DNA of 42,234 bases from Nevskia sp. (GTDB lineage Bacteria; Pseudomonadota; Gammaproteobacteria; Nevskiales; Nevskiaceae): the NCBI GenBank assembly GCA_028291645.1, contig JAQGNU010000095.1:1-42234 (forward strand). The letters are read 5' to 3'. Of this stretch, positions 24,698 to 33,117 are shown one piece after another. Each line of letters opens with the position of its first letter. Positions within the stretch are counted from its first letter, which is position 1. Under the pieces are notes generated by a model. It had not been told where the DNA came from, made no database searches, and saw only the letters and a program-made list of their open reading frames with translations. The translations under genes were made by a program, and so were the position numbers.

Positions 24698-24714
24698 GAT
24701 CATATAGATGATAC
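24698..24714. promoter_or_regulatory. Putative operator (site 3), GATCATATAGATGATAC
   Basis: An ATCAT...ATGAT palindrome in the 96-base divergent gap. It lies about 30 bases before the epoxide hydrolase start and 51 before the SDR start. It contains TATAGA, usable as a -10 box, so binding would block transcription. It is one of four related sites. Confidence 0.5.
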
Positions 24715-24743
24715 TAATGTAGTAACAGCCCGGAGATCGATCG

Positions 24744-25913
24744 ATGCGCGCCGAACCATTCGTCGTCGACATAGACAGTCAGGCGCTTGCCGACTTGAGC
24801 CGCCGTCTTGAACAGGTGCGCTGGCCTGCGGACTTCGCCAATGAAGACTGGCGCTACGGCACCAACGCTTCGTATCTGAAAGATCTGGTCGATTACTGGC
24901 GACAGCACTACGATTGGCGCCGGCACGAGCGGGCGATGAATGTCTATCCGCACTTCCGCACGGTCATCGACGGCGTGCCGATCCATTTCATCCATCAGCG
25001 CAGCCGCGCACCCAAGGCGATTCCGCTGGTGCTCACGCACGGCTGGCCGTGGACCTACTGGGACTTCAACAAAGTCATCGGTCCGCTTGCAGATCCGGAA
25101 GCCTACGGCGGCAATGCCGCGGATGCGTTCGACGTCATCGTGCCGTCGCTGCCGGGCTTCGGCTTCTCGTCGCCGCTGACCACGCCCGGCATCAGCTTCA
25201 CCCGCACGGCGGATCTGTGGTTGGCCTTGATGAACGAGGTGCTCGGTTACCCGCGCTTCGGCGCGCACGGTTCCGACTTCGGCCTGGTCGTCACCGAACA
25301 GCTCGGGCACCGCTATGCGGAGCAGATGATCGGCGTGCATGTGCAGGGCGCGTCGCCATTGGACTTCTTCAGCGGCGGCGCTGCGCTGGCTTCCGACTAC
25401 GCGCCGGAAGATGCCGAGCGCGTCGCGCGCAATGCGCATTTCGCACGCTCCGAAACCGGCTACATGGCGCTGCAGACGACCAAGCCGCAGACCATCAGCT
25501 ACGCGCTGCACGACTCACCGGTCGGTCTGTGCGCCTGGATCCTGGAAAAGCGCAGGGCCTGGAGCGATTGCGGCGGCGATGTCGAAAAACGTTTCTCGAA
25601 AGACGACCTGCTGACGACGGTGATGCTGTACTGGCTCACCGAAACCTACGGCACGTCGGCACGCTTCTATTACGAGTCCGCGCATCAGCTTTGGCAGCCG
25701 AGCCATGCGCGCACGCCGGTGATCGAAGCGCCCACCGGCGTCGTGCTGTTCGCCAAGGACATCATCGGCATGCCGCGCCGCTGGGCCGAGCGCTACTGCA
25801 AGCTGCAGCGCTGGACTTCGGTGCCGCATGGCGGCCATTTCGGTGCGATGGAACAGCCCGAAATCCTGATCCACGAATTGCGCGAGTTCTTCAGGCCGTT
25901 GCGCACCGCTTAG
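24744..25913 (+). CDS. Epoxide hydrolase, EHN-domain (microsomal/juvenile-hormone type)
   Basis: A 389-residue epoxide hydrolase. The N-terminal EHN-type arm is recognisable (SRRLEQVRWPADF through YWRQHYDWRRHE). The alpha/beta core has the oxyanion motif HGWP (99-102), the nucleophile elbow GSDFG with Asp178, and the late His365 in HGGHFGAMEQPE. Asp rather than Ser as the nucleophile identifies an epoxide hydrolase or close relative, which attacks an epoxide through an alkyl-enzyme ester and releases a trans-diol. GGAG is upstream of the ATG at 24744. The epoxide could come from the P450 encoded further along the same strand. The physiological substrate is unknown, but EHN enzymes accept bulky lipophilic terpenoid epoxides. 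Confidence 0.88.
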   Translation: MRAEPFVVDIDSQALADLSRRLEQVRWPADFANEDWRYGTNASYLKDLVDYWRQHYDWRRHERAMNVYPHFRTVIDGVPIHFIHQRSRAPKAIPLVLTHGWPWTYWDFNKVIGPLADPEAYGGNAADAFDVIVPSLPGFGFSSPLTTPGISFTRTADLWLALMNEVLGYPRFGAHGSDFGLVVTEQLGHRYAEQMIGVHVQGASPLDFFSGGAALASDYAPEDAERVARNAHFARSETGYMALQTTKPQTISYALHDSPVGLCAWILEKRRAWSDCGGDVEKRFSKDDLLTTVMLYWLTETYGTSARFYYESAHQLWQPSHARTPVIEAPTGVVLFAKDIIGMPRRWAERYCKLQRWTSVPHGGHFGAMEQPEILIHELREFFRPLRTA

Positions 25914-25952
25914 CCCGCGCACTTGCATGCCGATCAAAGCGACGATAAGCTA

Positions 25953-25969
25953 GATCGTATAGATGATCA
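25953..25969. promoter_or_regulatory. Putative operator (site 4), GATCGTATAGATGATCA
   Basis: An imperfect palindrome 15-31 bases before the ATG at 25985, between the epoxide hydrolase and the first acyl-CoA dehydrogenase pair. It contains TATAGAT as a possible -10. Its presence suggests that an internal promoter starts here and reads into the GntR, P450 and downstream genes. Confidence 0.5.
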
Positions 25970-25984
25970 TAAAGAGGGGCTGCG

Positions 25985-27124
25985 ATGGAGTTTGCCTGGA
26001 GTGAGGACGAGGTCGAGTTTCGACAGACCTTACGGGCGTTCATCCGCGAGCATGTGCGTGACGAGGATCAGCTGCTGGTGCCGGGCGAAGATCCGTACTC
26101 GGATTCCAGTATCGAGTTCTGCCGCAAGCTGGCTGCAAAAGGCTGGCTGGTCCCGCATTGGCCGAAGGAGTACGGCGGCAGTGATGCTTCGTCCTGGATC
26201 TTCGCCATCACCAGTGAGGAGTTGTGGGCGGCGGGGGAACCACGCGGCTCGCAATACATGAATGTGAACTGGATTGGCCCGGCGATCATTGCGGCGGGCA
26301 CGCCGGAGCAGAAAGCCCAGCATCTGGGCCGCATCGCCAGCGGTGACGTGCTCTGGTGTCAGGGTTTTTCCGAGCTGGACGCCGGCTCCGATCTGGTGGC
26401 GATGCAGACGTTCGCCAAGAAAGACGGCGACCACTACGTGGTCAACGGGCAGAAGATCTGGACCTCGTATGCGTCGAAGGCCGAGTATTGCTTCCTGCTC
26501 GCCAAGACCCGTCAGGATGGCGATCCGCAGCACAGCATTTCCATTTTCCTGGTGCCGATGAATACGCCTGGCGTACGCGTCGAAGTGGTGCCGACGATGC
26601 TCGACATTCACACCGTGCACCGTCTCACTTTCGAAAACGTGCGAGTTCCGGCGAGCTGTCGCATGGGCGCCGAGAATGCCGGCTGGCCGATCGTGCGGGA
26701 TGCGCTGTCCGACGAACGCGTCGGCACGCCGCGCTATGCCCGCGCCGAGGAGGTTCTCAACCGTGTCGTCGAGATTGCAGCGGAGCGCGGTCTGTTTGCG
26801 GACGGCCGCCTGCAGCGCATGGCGTCGCACGCAAGTGCCGCTTGCCGCGCCGCACGGCTGCTGTCTTACCAAGTGCGGCAGAGCCGGTCGAAAGGCGCAG
26901 GTGCTGGACCAGAGGCCTATATCGGACGCGTAGCCATCGTCCGTGCCGAGCGCGAAGTCGCCGAGTTCGCGGTTGAAGTGGTGGGCGAGGAAAGCCTGCT
27001 CGGCGGATCGCTGGTCGACGGCGAATTCCGCACCGCGATGATCGCGGGTCTGGGCGGGGGCAGTTACGAGATGCAGCTCAACCTGATCGCGAGATTGTGG
27101 TTGCGGCTGCCGAAGGGGGCTTGA
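25985..27124 (+). CDS. Acyl-CoA dehydrogenase, larger member of a pair
   Basis: A 379-residue flavin enzyme oxidising acyl-CoA to 2-enoyl-CoA. Recognisable parts are KEYGGSD (early helical domain), CQGFSELDAGSDLVAM (FAD/substrate loop), YVVNGQKIWTSYA (beta domain) and the C-terminal GLGGGSYEMQLNLIARLWL. In a simple alignment with medium-chain dehydrogenase the catalytic-Glu position of the YEGT motif is Gly, as in other GGT-type members that place the base elsewhere. It is followed after three bases by a shorter, degenerate dehydrogenase, as in the alpha2beta2 pairs of sterol degradation. GAGGGG lies upstream of the ATG, and operator-like site 4 stands just before it. Confidence 0.88.
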   Translation: MEFAWSEDEVEFRQTLRAFIREHVRDEDQLLVPGEDPYSDSSIEFCRKLAAKGWLVPHWPKEYGGSDASSWIFAITSEELWAAGEPRGSQYMNVNWIGPAIIAAGTPEQKAQHLGRIASGDVLWCQGFSELDAGSDLVAMQTFAKKDGDHYVVNGQKIWTSYASKAEYCFLLAKTRQDGDPQHSISIFLVPMNTPGVRVEVVPTMLDIHTVHRLTFENVRVPASCRMGAENAGWPIVRDALSDERVGTPRYARAEEVLNRVVEIAAERGLFADGRLQRMASHASAACRAARLLSYQVRQSRSKGAGAGPEAYIGRVAIVRAEREVAEFAVEVVGEESLLGGSLVDGEFRTAMIAGLGGGSYEMQLNLIARLWLRLPKGA

Positions 27125-27127
27125 TCG

Positions 27128-28123
27128 ATGGACTTCACATTGAACGAACGGCAACTGCAGCTGCGCTCCCTGATACGGGGGATTCTTGCGCAGCAGGAAC
27201 GTCCGGATAAGGCGGGCGCGCCGGTGTTCGATGCTGCGCTGATGGCGGCGCTGCGCTCGAAAGGGCTATACCGGAAGCGTGCTCCGGGCGACGACCTGCT
27301 CGACGCGGCGATGATCACCGAGGAGGTGTCGCAAGCCAATCGTCTGGCGCCGGTCGGGCTGCAGCTGTTTCTGTGCGCGGCGCTGTTCGACCAGATCCCG
27401 CAGGAGCCGATTGCGATCCAATATGAAGGCAGCCGGGTGCCGCTGCGTTATGCCGCGTCGGCTTCGACCCTGGTTATCCTCGGCGACGTCGAAGCCAACG
27501 CCTACCGGGTTGATCCCGCAAAGGCGGAGCTGGCGCCAAGCAATTACGTCTATCCATTGGCATACCCGGCGCCCGCTTCAGGCAAGCCGATCGGAACATG
27601 GCCGGTCGCGGTGGTGCGCCGCAGATGGCAGCTCGCACTCGCCGCCGAAATCGTCGGTGCGATGAGTGCCGCGCTCGCTCAGGTGGTGAGTTACCTGAGC
27701 GACCGCAAACAGTTCGGCAAGCGCATCGGATCGTTCCAGGCGGTGCAGCATCGCCTCGCCGAATTGGCCGTATCGGTGGAATGTGCGCGTTTACTGGTGC
27801 ACGAGGCGGCCTGGCGCGACGACGACGCGCTGGCTGCTTCCGCGGCCTGCTATGCGGCGACGGCGGCGCGGCAGGTCTGTCTGGACGCGCATCAGCTGAG
27901 CGGCGCCCGCGGCTTCACGCTGGAGTTCAAATTGTATCTGTCGACACTGCGCCTGCAGGCGCTGAGTCTGGAGGGGCGCGGTGCAACGCAGCATGGCGCT
28001 TGCGCTGCGAACGAGCATTGGTCGGTCGCGATGACTCAACTGCTAGGATGCGAAGCCGGTAATCAGAGTATTCAAGGGGGCCGCACGCGCCGCTCTGAGC
28101 CGAGTTCACATTCACCATCCTAG
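27128..28123 (+). CDS. Short acyl-CoA dehydrogenase-like subunit (partner)
   Basis: A 331-residue, reduced member of the acyl-CoA dehydrogenase family. The N-terminal helices (DFTLNERQLQLRSLIRGIL) and the C-terminal helical domain (SDRKQFGKRIGSFQAVQHRLAEL, then HQLSGARGFTLEF) are clear. The middle beta domain is short, and the EPxxGSD and WxxNG motifs cannot be found. The region of the catalytic Glu reads LSLEGRG and cannot be aligned with certainty. Such a subunit probably supplies part of the FAD site and is inactive alone, needing the protein encoded three bases upstream. The last 20 or so residues are Gly/Arg/Ser-rich and atypical. It ends 9 bases before the GntR gene. Confidence 0.8.
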   Translation: MDFTLNERQLQLRSLIRGILAQQERPDKAGAPVFDAALMAALRSKGLYRKRAPGDDLLDAAMITEEVSQANRLAPVGLQLFLCAALFDQIPQEPIAIQYEGSRVPLRYAASASTLVILGDVEANAYRVDPAKAELAPSNYVYPLAYPAPASGKPIGTWPVAVVRRRWQLALAAEIVGAMSAALAQVVSYLSDRKQFGKRIGSFQAVQHRLAELAVSVECARLLVHEAAWRDDDALAASAACYAATAARQVCLDAHQLSGARGFTLEFKLYLSTLRLQALSLEGRGATQHGACAANEHWSVAMTQLLGCEAGNQSIQGGRTRRSEPSSHSPS

Positions 28124-28132
28124 GGTCAGACC

Positions 28133-28927
28133 ATGCCGAGAACTCCAAAAGCATCCAATCCGCAACCGACGCCGATCGGTGCCGATCGTTCCCTCTTCGT
28201 GCGCGCGAAGAAAGTCCCGGAACTGATGGCGAGCGATATTCGCAAGCGCATCGTTCGCGGCGACCTTCGCGAAGGCGACACGCTGCCGCCGGAAGCGGAG
28301 CTGATGATCCAGTACAGCGTCTCGCGGCCGACCTTGCGGGAAGCGCTGCGCATCCTCGAATCCGAATCGCTGATCGTGATCCGTCGCGGCGGTATCGGCG
28401 GAGCGATGGTGATGCGTCCGATGCTGGATGCGACCGCGCGGCATTTCGGCATGATCCTGCAGGATCGTGGCGCAACCGTGCAGGACGTCTACAAGGCGCG
28501 CATGGTGATTGAACCGCCGGCGATGGCCGACCTCGCGCGTGCGGCGACCAAGGCGCAGGTCGCAGAGATCAAGAAGCGGCTCGATGCTGCGGAAGAGTTG
28601 GTCGGCTCATCCGCCAAGTACGCGCATGCGATTACCGAAATCCGCGAATACATGATCAGCCTCGCGGGCAACATCACGGTATCGCTGCTGACGCGGCTGG
28701 TCGATGAAATCCTCGAACGTTACTCCGCCCGCATCGGTGAAGCCCGCGGCGAAGAGTGGGCACAGCTGCAGCGCAAGAGCCAGCGGTCGTTGCGCAAGCT
28801 GGTCGGGCTGGTCGAGGCGAAAGATTTCGTCGGTGCGGAAAAATACTGGCGCACGCATCTGCAGGAGGCGGCGAACTATCTGCTCAGCACCGGCAGCGCC
28901 ACGACCATCCTGGATCTATTCGATTAA
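28133..28927 (+). CDS. GntR-family regulator, FCD (FadR) subfamily
   Basis: A 264-residue regulator. After about 25 polar residues comes the winged helix-turn-helix (about 28-95): ASDIRKRIVRGDLREGDTLP, then SVSRPTLREALRILESESL and the wing IRRGGIGG. The remaining helical FCD domain includes ARMVIEPPAMADLARAA and the C-terminal THLQEAANYLL with its His. FCD regulators commonly respond to carboxylates or CoA esters. It is the only regulator within the catabolic locus, so it is the first candidate for the four GATCRTATAGATGAT sites. No copy of the site stands directly before this gene, which probably reads from site 4. This would give feedback if it is a repressor. Confidence 0.9.
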   Translation: MPRTPKASNPQPTPIGADRSLFVRAKKVPELMASDIRKRIVRGDLREGDTLPPEAELMIQYSVSRPTLREALRILESESLIVIRRGGIGGAMVMRPMLDATARHFGMILQDRGATVQDVYKARMVIEPPAMADLARAATKAQVAEIKKRLDAAEELVGSSAKYAHAITEIREYMISLAGNITVSLLTRLVDEILERYSARIGEARGEEWAQLQRKSQRSLRKLVGLVEAKDFVGAEKYWRTHLQEAANYLLSTGSATTILDLFD

Positions 28928-28978
28928 AGGAGTCGCGCGCCAAGCACGCCGGTTCCGCACGTAGGAGAAAAGCTTGAG

Positions 28979-30208
28979 ATGAACGTTCAAGAATCGGCGC
29001 GCGTTGATACTGCATCGGTACCGGCGCATGTTCCGGCGGATCGGGTCGTGCCTTACGACCTGCTGCGGATATCGGGTTCGGATCAAGATCCGTTCAAGGT
29101 GATGAACGCGCTGCGGACCAAGGCGGATATTTTTTACACGCCGGTCCATTTTTCGAACAGCGCCGGCGCCTGGGTGCTGACCCGCGCGGAAGACATCCGG
29201 CATGTCTTGCAGAACCCGCAGCTGTTCTCGAGCCAGGGCGTCTCCGGTTTCTCCAAGCTGCTGGGCGAGACCTGGGACATGATCCCGCTCGAACTCGATC
29301 CGCCGCGCCACACGCAGTTCCGGGCGATACTCAATCCGCTGCTGTCGCCGGTCAAGATCGCGCAGATGCAGGAAGGCATCCGCGCCTCGTGCATCGAGCT
29401 GATCGACGCGGTTGCGAACCAGGGCGGCTGCGACTTCGTCGAAGCCTTCGCCAAGCCTTTCCCGGTGCGCATCTTCCTGCAGCTGATGGGCTTGCCGCTG
29501 GAACTGTTCGACCAGTTCCTCAAATGGAACAACTCGCTGCTGTTCGGCGAGAGTATGGAAGAGCGAATCGCCGCCGCGGCGGCGATTCGTGACTACTTGC
29601 GGCAGCTGATCGCCGAGCGCAAGAAAAATCCGGTCAAGGATCTGGTCAGTTCCGCGGTGCAGGCGCGGGTCGATGGCGAACCGATCACCGACGACGAGAT
29701 CCTCGGCATCTGTTATCTGCTGTTTGTCGGCGGTCTCGATACGGTGGCGGCCTCGCTGTCGTTCTATTTCCGGCATCTGGCGATGCATCCGCAACAGCAA
29801 CAGCAGCTGCGTGAAAATCCTGCGCTGATTGCAGAGGCGGTCGAGGAGTTGCTGCGCACGCACGCGGTGGTGATGGTTAGCCGCTTCGTGACTGCGGATA
29901 CCGAAGTCGCTGGTGTTGCGATGAAGCAAGGCGACTGCATCGCCATTTATACCTCGTTCGCAAGTTTCGACCCGGCCGAAATCGATCATCCAGAAGTCGT
30001 CGATTTCAATCGTTCCTTAAACCGCCACATCGCGTTCTCGTACGGACCGCATCGGTGCGTGGGTTCCCACCTCGCAAGACGCGAATTGATCACGGCGCTG
30101 GAGGAATGGACGCGCCGCATGCCGGAATTCCGCATTCCCAGCGGCGCCGCAGTGAAGATGCACGGCGGCGTGGTGTTCAGCATCGATCGGCTGCCGCTGG
30201 TTTGGTGA
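28979..30208 (+). CDS. Cytochrome P450, CYP101-like (class I, ferredoxin-dependent)
   Basis: A 409-residue soluble bacterial P450. The heme-binding loop is FSYGPHRCVG with Cys360. The I-helix reads LFVGGLDTVAASL with the acid-alcohol pair Asp254-Thr255, and the K-helix ExxR is in EELLRTH. Long stretches parallel P450cam (CYP101), including the I-helix segment and the C-terminus RLPLVW. It probably hydroxylates or epoxidises a hydrophobic cyclic substrate using electrons from a [2Fe-2S] ferredoxin. A putidaredoxin-like ferredoxin is encoded at 38750-39070 on the same strand. No ferredoxin reductase is in the window. The gene follows the GntR gene by 51 bases and precedes the CoA ligase. The substrate is not deducible from sequence alone. 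Confidence 0.93.
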   Translation: MNVQESARVDTASVPAHVPADRVVPYDLLRISGSDQDPFKVMNALRTKADIFYTPVHFSNSAGAWVLTRAEDIRHVLQNPQLFSSQGVSGFSKLLGETWDMIPLELDPPRHTQFRAILNPLLSPVKIAQMQEGIRASCIELIDAVANQGGCDFVEAFAKPFPVRIFLQLMGLPLELFDQFLKWNNSLLFGESMEERIAAAAAIRDYLRQLIAERKKNPVKDLVSSAVQARVDGEPITDDEILGICYLLFVGGLDTVAASLSFYFRHLAMHPQQQQQLRENPALIAEAVEELLRTHAVVMVSRFVTADTEVAGVAMKQGDCIAIYTSFASFDPAEIDHPEVVDFNRSLNRHIAFSYGPHRCVGSHLARRELITALEEWTRRMPEFRIPSGAAVKMHGGVVFSIDRLPLVW

Positions 30209-30273
30209 TACGTGGTTCGCCGGACCCAGTACAAGACCGCGTCGAGTACGCAATCAAACAGGAGAGATGTTTC

Positions 30274-31896
30274 GTGGCTATAACGCATGGCTGGTCTGCT
30301 GGCGACCAGGATTCAATAAATGCGGCACTGGCGCGTGCGGTTGCCGCCTGGCCGGATCGGGTGTTCGTCGATATCGATGGCCGTGAAGTGAGCTACGCCG
30401 AGTTCGATCGCGAGTCCAATCGCGTCGCGCATGGACTGGCGGAACTGGGCGTCAAGGCCGGTCACACCGTCACCACGATTCTGGACAACAATCTCGACGC
30501 GCTGCTGGTCTGGTTCAGCATCAACAAGCTCGGCGCGATCAGCGTGCCGGTCAACACCGCCTACAAGGGCGAGTTCCTGCGTCATCAGCTTGCCGATGCG
30601 CGATCGGCCGTGGTGGTCGCCGAGGCGGACTATGCGGAGCGTGTTGCCGGCGTTGCCACCGGTCTGCCCGAACTGAAAGCTCTGCTTTATCGGGATGCGG
30701 CGCCCGCGACCGCGCTCCAGCACAAGTTGGTCGCGCCGCTCGATGCACATCGCCACAGCAATACCGGCCCGACCGGCCACCAGGTCAAGCCCGGCGATCT
30801 GGCGATGCTGATCTATACCGCCGGCACCACCGGTCCGTCGAAGGGCTGCATGGTCAGCCACAACTACGCGATCAACCTGGCGCGGCAGATCATCGCTGCG
30901 TCCGGCCGCACGCAGGACGACGTGCAGTGGACCGCCTTGCCGCTGTTCCACATGAATGCGACGTCGACGACGATCCTCGCCAGCATGCTGAAAGGCGGCA
31001 AGGCAGTCGTCTACAAGCGTTTCTCGGTATCGAATTTCTGGCCCGAGATCGAGCGCACCGGTGCGACCATCGTCAGCCTGCTCGGTTCGATGATTCCGCT
31101 GCTGGTCGAAGCGCAGGACAACGAAGCGGCCAAGCGCTGTTTCAACCAACTCCGCGTGGTGCTCGGCACGCCGTTCCCGCAGCCGCTGCAGGAAAAGTGG
31201 AAAGCGCGTTTCGGCTCGGAGATCCTCGGCGCCAATTCATTCGGCATCACCGAAGCTTCGGTCGTCACCACGCTGCCCTGCGGCGTGCAGGCCAAGCCGA
31301 ATTCCTCGGGCGTGCGCTCGCCGGACTTCGACGTGCGCATCGTCGATGACGAGGATCGCGAACTGCCGCCGGATACGCCGGGCGAGGTCATCGTGCGGCC
31401 GCTGAAGCCGCACGTGATGTTCGAAGGCTACTGGAACCGGCCCGCCGACACGCTGAAGATCATGCGCAACCTGTGGCTGCACACCGGCGACATCGGCAAG
31501 TTCGACGCGGACGGATTCTTCTACTTCATCGACCGCAAGAAAGACTACATGCGGCGCCGCGGCGAAAACATCTCGAGCTACGAAATGGAGACCACGTTCC
31601 GTGCGCATCCCGCGATCGAAGATCTTGCGGTGCACGCGGTGCTGTCCGATCTGACCGAGGACGACGTCAAGGTGACCGCGGTGCTGAAAGCCGACGTCGC
31701 GCTGACCGAAGAAGAACTGTGCCGCTGGGCGATCGATCGCCTGCCGTATTTCGCGGTGCCGCGCTACATCGAATTCCGCCGCGAACTGCCGCGTAACCCG
31801 GTCGGCCGCATTCTCAAATACCAGTTGCGCGACGAGGGCTGTACGCCGGCAACCTGGGATCGCGACAAGGCCGGCCTGCAGCTGGCCAAGCGCTAG
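30274..31896 (+). CDS. Acyl-CoA synthetase (AMP-forming CoA ligase)
   Basis: A 540-residue ANL-superfamily ligase that activates a carboxylic acid through an acyl-adenylate. Motifs in order: LIYTAGTTGPSKG (about 180-191), NSFGITE, LHTGDIGKFDADGFF with the ribose-binding Asp, RKKDYMRRRGENISS at the hinge, and NPVGRILKYQL with the catalytic Lys515. The start is GTG at 30274 with GGAGAG seven bases upstream. The long upstream extension of the open frame overlaps the P450 gene in another frame and is rejected. It probably charges the oxidised substrate or its acid product with CoA, feeding the dehydrogenases that follow. It resembles the steroid and terpenoid ligase branch in general form only. 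Confidence 0.9.
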   Translation: MAITHGWSAGDQDSINAALARAVAAWPDRVFVDIDGREVSYAEFDRESNRVAHGLAELGVKAGHTVTTILDNNLDALLVWFSINKLGAISVPVNTAYKGEFLRHQLADARSAVVVAEADYAERVAGVATGLPELKALLYRDAAPATALQHKLVAPLDAHRHSNTGPTGHQVKPGDLAMLIYTAGTTGPSKGCMVSHNYAINLARQIIAASGRTQDDVQWTALPLFHMNATSTTILASMLKGGKAVVYKRFSVSNFWPEIERTGATIVSLLGSMIPLLVEAQDNEAAKRCFNQLRVVLGTPFPQPLQEKWKARFGSEILGANSFGITEASVVTTLPCGVQAKPNSSGVRSPDFDVRIVDDEDRELPPDTPGEVIVRPLKPHVMFEGYWNRPADTLKIMRNLWLHTGDIGKFDADGFFYFIDRKKDYMRRRGENISSYEMETTFRAHPAIEDLAVHAVLSDLTEDDVKVTAVLKADVALTEEELCRWAIDRLPYFAVPRYIEFRRELPRNPVGRILKYQLRDEGCTPATWDRDKAGLQLAKR

Positions 31897-31908
31897 CCCA
31901 AAGCCGAA

Positions 31909-33117
31909 ATGGACGCCTTCATCTACGACCACGTGCGCACGCCGCGCGGGCGCGGACGACCGAACGGTGCACTGCACGAAGTGCCGCCGGTCGATCTGGC
32001 TGCGCAGGTACTGGTCGCGTTGCAGCGGCGTAGCGGTTTCGCAAGCGAGCAGCTTGATGATGTGCTGCTCGGCGTGGTCACGCCGGCCGGCGAGCAGGGC
32101 TGCAACATCGCGCGCACCGCGCTGCTGCGCGCCGGCTATTCGAACTCGGTGCCGGGCGCGCAGCTGAACCGCTTCTGCTCGTCGGGGCTCGATGCGGTCA
32201 ATGCCATCGCTGGACAGATCATGGCAGGCCAGATCGATCTGGCGATCGCCGGCGGCGTCGAGTCGATGTCGCGCGTGCCGATGAGCGCCGACGGCGGCGC
32301 CTGGTACAGCGATCCGGTGCTGGTGTACGACAACTATCTCGCGCCGCAGGGCATCGGCGCCGATCTGATCGCGACCCTCAACCACTACTCGCGCGAGGAT
32401 GTCGATCGCTATGCGCTGGCGAGCCAGCAACGCGCCGTGCGTGCCTGGGACGAAGCGCGCTTCGCGAAATCGGTAATACCGGTCGTCGATGAACTCGGCA
32501 TCGTGCTGCTGGATCGCGACGAACACATCCGCGCCGATACCAGTGCCGCATCGCTCGCCGGACTCAAGCCGGTGTTCGACGTGATGGGCGAGAAGGACGG
32601 CTACGACGCAGTCGCGCTGCAACGCTATCCCGAGGTGTTCAGGATCGAGCACGTGCACACCGCCGGCAATTCCAGCGGCATCGTCGACGGCGCGTCGGCG
32701 GTCCTGCTGGGCACGCGCGAGATGGGTGAACGCCTCGGCCTGCGGCCGCGTGCGCGCATCCGCGCGTTCGCATCGGCCGGCAGCGATCCGACCATTCAGC
32801 TGACCGGTCCTGAACCGGCCACGCGCAAGGCGCTCGCACGCGCCGGCATGGCGGCGGCCGATATCGATCTGTACGAACTCAACGAAGCCTTCGCGTCTGT
32901 CGTGCTGTGGTTCATGCAGCGGCTCGGCGTCGATCACGACAAGATCAACGTCAACGGCGGCGCCATCGCGATGGGCCATCCGCTGGGTGCCACCGGCGCG
33001 ATGATTCTCGGCACCGTACTCGACGAACTCGAACGCAGCGGCAAGGGCACCGCACTCGTCACCGCCTGCGTCGGACTCGGCATGGGCACCGCGACCATCA
33101 TCGAGAGATTGCAATGA
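31909..33117 (+). CDS. Thiolase (acetyl-CoA C-acyltransferase)
   Basis: A 402-residue thiolase with the full catalytic set: nucleophile Cys90 in [11 protein letters not shown], His357 in [11 protein letters not shown] and Cys387 in [11 protein letters not shown], with NEAF near the active site ([12 protein letters not shown]). It cleaves a 3-ketoacyl-CoA with CoA to release acetyl-CoA or propionyl-CoA. This contrasts with the Cys-less thiolase-fold protein at 22129-23289. It starts 12 bases after the ligase gene. Its stop overlaps the ATG of the bifunctional hydratase/dehydrogenase as ATGA, a FadA/FadB-type pairing in reversed order. It is likely to form a multienzyme complex with that protein. 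Confidence 0.92.
   Translation: MDAFIYDHVRTPRGRGRPNGALHEVPPVDLAAQVLVALQRRSGFASEQLDDVLLGVVTPAGEQGCNIARTALLRAGYSNSVPGAQLNRFCSSGLDAVNAIAGQIMAGQIDLAIAGGVESMSRVPMSADGGAWYSDPVLVYDNYLAPQGIGADLIATLNHYSREDVDRYALASQQRAVRAWDEARFAKSVIPVVDELGIVLLDRDEHIRADTSAASLAGLKPVFDVMGEKDGYDAVALQRYPEVFRIEHVHTAGNSSGIVDGASAVLLGTREMGERLGLRPRARIRAFASAGSDPTIQLTGPEPATRKALARAGMAAADIDLYELNEAFASVVLWFMQRLGVDHDKINVNGGAIAMGHPLGATGAMILGTVLDELERSGKGTALVTACVGLGMGTATIIERLQ

Noticed and set aside
30055-30273. Upstream extension of the CoA ligase frame
   Set aside because: It overlaps the P450 heme-binding end in another frame. The GTG at 30274 has a well-spaced GGAGAG.
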